23,560 nucleotides of DNA from positions 1-23,560 of IMG/VR virus record IMGVR_UViG_3300031669_000238; one strand, given 5' to 3'. The position numbers and the translations under genes are program-made. Position 1 is the first letter of the stretch. Each line of letters opens with the position of its first letter. The notes beneath the pieces are model-generated. The model worked only from the letters and a program-made list of their open reading frames with translations. It did not search any database and had not been told where the DNA came from. The stretch is from a virus. Shown piece by piece: positions 21,027-23,560 of the stretch.

Positions 21027-21677
21027 ATGTGTGGTATCTTTGCCAGTTTCGACCGTGTCAAGCTCGAGCAGCTTTTCAGCCTGAACTACAAGCGGGGCCA
21101 GAAGGGTTTCTCCTTGAACGGTTTCACGACCTACAAGGGTGGCATGGTGGTTTGGGAGTCGCGCCATGACAGCGCCAAGCTGGAGATCCAGCCGCAGTAT
21201 CTGTCGACCTACAATATCTGTCATGTGATCGCGCCCACCACAACGGAATCGATATATCACCCTGCCTTGCGTGAAAGCGTGGGCGGTGAGTCCGAGGGCT
21301 TCACGGCTCTTTGGCATAACGGTATCTTGAAGGAAGGTACCATTTCGAAGCTGCAGGAGACAGACAACACAACCAACTGGGACACCCAGCTGATGGTGAA
21401 TCGTCTCCACAACATGCCGTTCGAGGAGATGGGCGACTTCTTGAGCTCCTTGGAAGGGTCGTTCGCCTGCATCCTGTATCGCGATTCCCAGCTGTTCGTG
21501 TTCCGAAATGAACTGGTGCCGCTGTATTGCGACAACATGCTGAGCATCAGCAGCGTGAAGTTCAAGTTCTCCATGTCAATCACTCCGGGCGTGGTATGGC
21601 GCATGAATCTCGAGACCAACAAGCTCGAGGACACTGGCGTCCGCTTCACGACCATGAACAACCCTTACGCCCTCTGA
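21027..21677 (+). CDS. Stand-alone class II glutamine amidotransferase
   Basis: A 216-aa Ntn-type glutaminase domain with the nucleophile at the N-terminus (M-C2-G-I-F). LWHNGIL (94-100) corresponds to the conserved glutamine-binding HNG segment, and the protein ends without a synthetase partner domain. It directly follows queC (ATG two bases after the stop, with GGAG seven bases upstream). In phage 9g the same kind of domain is fused to QueC (Gat-QueC) and is linked to 7-formamidino-deazaguanine (G+) in DNA. Here it is a separate protein, so it may supply ammonia to QueC or act on preQ0. The start at ATG 21027 is fixed by the need for Cys2. Confidence 0.88.
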   Translation: MCGIFASFDRVKLEQLFSLNYKRGQKGFSLNGFTTYKGGMVVWESRHDSAKLEIQPQYLSTYNICHVIAPTTTESIYHPALRESVGGESEGFTALWHNGILKEGTISKLQETDNTTNWDTQLMVNRLHNMPFEEMGDFLSSLEGSFACILYRDSQLFVFRNELVPLYCDNMLSISSVKFKFSMSITPGVVWRMNLETNKLEDTGVRFTTMNNPYAL

Positions 21678-21687
21678 GGTATTCGTT

Positions 21688-22605
21688 ATGACGCAGCAAA
21701 GCATGTCCGACATCGCCGGCAAGTCGCTTGGTGACTCAACCTCGTACGCTGTCTTCACCGACACGTTCGATCCATCACTCCTGAATCCGATGCCACGTTC
21801 CTTGGCTCGGGAGGGTTGGGGGATTGATGGTGCGCGCATGGGAGGGTTCGATCGTTGGACCTCCCATGAGGCAACATTCCTCCTGGATTCGGGTCGCCCG
21901 ATCGCGGGAACTCTGGTCTTCATCTACGGCGCGAACTCGGAGTTCATGATCGAGTCCAAGTCCATGAAGTTGTACCTGAACTCGTTCGACATGTGCCGCA
22001 TGGGTGCCAACCTGGAAGAAGCCATCAAGGCATACGAGAGCCAGATCAACATCGACCTGTCGCAGACTCTCCAGACCAAGGTACAGGTCAGGTTCTTCGA
22101 TTCCAAGGACTACTTGAAATCGGCAGTGGATCCGTTGTTTGGCTGCAACGACCTGGCGCGGCTGGAAGGCGTCGAGGATGTGGAGTTTGTGGATTTCACG
22201 GGGGAGGACAATCACATCGAGACTGTCGAGTTCGATAGCGTCTTGGATCAGCAGTGGTACACCAACGCCCTGCGTTCACGCTGCCGCCATACCAAGCAGA
22301 AGGACACTGGCACCGCAACCATTCGGTATCGTGGCACCAAGCGCATCCGCCCTGTCTCAATCCTGAAGCAGATCGTGAGCCTGCGCGAAGTGAACGAATT
22401 CCACGAGTTCTGTGCCGAGAAGATCCTGACCGAGATCGACAAGAAGGTCAACAACATGGACTGCCTGGGCGTGGCGTTGTACTATGCCCGCCGCGGATCG
22501 CTCGATATCAACCCCGTTCGCTGGATTCGCGGTACCGAGGCCTCGGCATGGTACAGCGAGATCTACAACGTGAACCTCATCGTCGAAAAGACGCAGGGGC
22601 AGTGA
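21688..22605 (+). CDS. queF: QueF-type 7-cyano-7-deazaguanine reductase
   Basis: A 305-aa protein of the two-domain E. coli QueF type (282 aa), which reduces preQ0 to preQ1 with NADPH. The N-terminal half has LGDSTSY...PRSLAREGWGI and the QueF motif ESKSMKLY (89-96); the C-terminal half has catalytic C199 and D206 with the usual seven-residue spacing, the glutamate in NEFHE (E240), and YYARRGSLDINP. The segment between C199 and D206 (CRHTKQKD) and just after it departs from E. coli's CLITHQPDWGS, so activity may differ. TGAGGT lies upstream of the ATG. With QueF present, preQ1 is a possible base for DpdA. Confidence 0.92.
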   Translation: MTQQSMSDIAGKSLGDSTSYAVFTDTFDPSLLNPMPRSLAREGWGIDGARMGGFDRWTSHEATFLLDSGRPIAGTLVFIYGANSEFMIESKSMKLYLNSFDMCRMGANLEEAIKAYESQINIDLSQTLQTKVQVRFFDSKDYLKSAVDPLFGCNDLARLEGVEDVEFVDFTGEDNHIETVEFDSVLDQQWYTNALRSRCRHTKQKDTGTATIRYRGTKRIRPVSILKQIVSLREVNEFHEFCAEKILTEIDKKVNNMDCLGVALYYARRGSLDINPVRWIRGTEASAWYSEIYNVNLIVEKTQGQ

Positions 22606-22606
22606 G

Positions 22607-23560
22607 ATGGGTGACCGGAAACTGTCGTATGTGTTCTCGGCACCAAACTACCTTCGCCTCTATCCCACCAAGTGGGGCAAGGACAACCCCGAGGAGGACA
22701 AGCTCCTCACCGACATCGTGTCGAGGGGTCTGGAGCGAGTTCGCGCCCGCTGTAAGGTAATCATGGGTGACGAGTCTCTCAAGACTTCTATCCTGTTCAA
22801 CGGATACACCGAATATCGTCACGGTCCCTACTTCCGAGACCGCAATCAGTTCAGCTTCGATCAGCTGTATGCGGACTCGGGCGGTCTCCAGGTTGTCACG
22901 ACTGGCAAGAAGCTGACGCATGAGCTGAAGCAGCAAATCTATCAGAACCAGAAGTCAGCCGACTATGGCTTCTGCTTCGACGAGATCCCGCTCGGTATCA
23001 AGGAGGGTGTGGACCAGGAGACTGGCAAGCACCGTTCCCAAACCGAATCCAAGCTGTTCTTCCCCGAGAACTTCGAGGCGTGTGCCATTAAGACAGCGCA
23101 CAACGTGAAGGACCAGACGGATGCGTTCCGTGGGTCCAACACCAAAGCCTTCTACATCATGCAAGGCAACACGACTGACGAGATGTTTCGTTGGTTCAAG
23201 CATGGCGTCGAGATTGTTGGGAAGGAGGGCTTCGAGCATATTCAAGGCATCGCCCCAGCAGATACTTGCATGGGCAACGGTGCATTGGAGTCGGTCGATA
23301 TGATCGTGGCGTATCATCGTTGTGTGGAGGAGTTCGGGCAGGAATACGCCAAGAAGCATCTGCACCTTCTGGGTGTGGGTTCGCCTTCGCGTCTCCTGCC
23401 AGCCGTGTTCCTGAAGGAGTCGGGGTTCATTCCGCAGAACGTCGAGATCAGCTTTGACTCCTCGAGCTCCAGCATGTCGTATGTCATGGGCAACTTCGTG
23501 GACTCGGACGGCAGTCGCCCGAACCGTGACCCCGTGAAGACCATCACCATGTTCGAGCAT
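22607..23560 (+). CDS. dpdA: DpdA-type DNA 7-deazaguanine transglycosylase (3' truncated by window)
   Basis: The ATG is one base after the queF stop and the frame stays open to the window edge; 318 codons are visible. It is related to tRNA-guanine transglycosylase: DSGGLQ (90-95) parallels the TGT DSGGFQ active-site segment (D90 as general base), CFDEIPLG (123-130) resembles the region downstream, HLLGVGSPSR (253-262) matches the HLLGIG motif, and ISFDSSSSS (281-289) carries a candidate nucleophile D284. The N-terminal VFSAPNYLRLYPTKWG is not of the tRNA enzyme type. Its neighbours make DNA, not tRNA, the likely substrate: it would swap guanine for a 7-deazaguanine. The C-terminal part is outside the window. 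Confidence 0.9.
   Translation, partial: MGDRKLSYVFSAPNYLRLYPTKWGKDNPEEDKLLTDIVSRGLERVRARCKVIMGDESLKTSILFNGYTEYRHGPYFRDRNQFSFDQLYADSGGLQVVTTGKKLTHELKQQIYQNQKSADYGFCFDEIPLGIKEGVDQETGKHRSQTESKLFFPENFEACAIKTAHNVKDQTDAFRGSNTKAFYIMQGNTTDEMFRWFKHGVEIVGKEGFEHIQGIAPADTCMGNGALESVDMIVAYHRCVEEFGQEYAKKHLHLLGVGSPSRLLPAVFLKESGFIPQNVEISFDSSSSSMSYVMGNFVDSDGSRPNRDPVKTITMFEH

Noticed and set aside
1-23560. tRNA genes, CRISPR arrays, integrase or insertion sequences
   Set aside because: Gene-free gaps are all under 140 bases and show no cloverleaf, no regularly spaced repeats and no transposase motifs. The only notable direct repeat is the pair at 431 and 819.

Overview
The window is a segment of a large, strictly lytic, T4-superfamily tailed phage (myovirus), all coded on the + strand and moderately GC-rich, which suggests a proteobacterial host. 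The placement rests on recognisable homologues of T4 UvsY, UvsW, gp55, gp47, gp46, gp45, gp44, gp62, RegA, gp43 and UvsX. From gp47 to UvsX they stand in the classical T4 order 47-46-45-44-62-regA-43-uvsX, with extra genes inserted. Host-type sigma-70 promoters (TTGACA, 17 bp, TATAAT-like) recur and appear to drive early transcription.

Layout. 1-90: the last codons of an upstream gene and a UUCG-loop terminator. 121-3162: an early accessory block with its own near-perfect promoter. It holds small unknown proteins, a UvrD-type helicase, a small membrane protein and a second promoter at 2740. 3280-4440: a HAD phosphatase and a dNMP kinase (nucleotide metabolism). 4446-6878: a candidate late promoter inside an inverted repeat that covers the start codon of a gp19-family tail-tube-like gene, then uvsY and uvsW (recombination). 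6889-10626: an unknown gene, the late sigma factor gp55, and the gp47/gp46 nuclease. 10693-15194: the clamp, clamp loader and RegA operon, carrying unknown inserts and a dUTPase and closed by a strong terminator. 15330-19521: DNA polymerase, UvsX and two small beta-rich proteins. 19612-23560: a 7-deazaguanine DNA-modification cluster, folE - queC - class II amidotransferase - queF - dpdA, with dpdA running off the window.

How the parts work together. gp43, gp45, gp44/62 and the UvsX/UvsY/UvsW/46/47 recombination proteins form the core of T4-type replication and recombination-dependent initiation; the ssDNA-binding protein and primase/helicase are not in this window. gp55 links replication to late transcription through the clamp: the C-termini of gp55 and gp43 both carry an LD-x-x-aromatic tail like the T4 clamp-binding tails. 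The Que genes should make a 7-deazaguanine base that DpdA exchanges into phage DNA, protecting it from host restriction. Having both a stand-alone amidotransferase and a QueF reductase beside DpdA leaves open which base ends up in the DNA, and is the most novel point here. No tRNA genes, CRISPR arrays, integrase or insertion sequences were seen. No gene-free stretch exceeds 300 bases.
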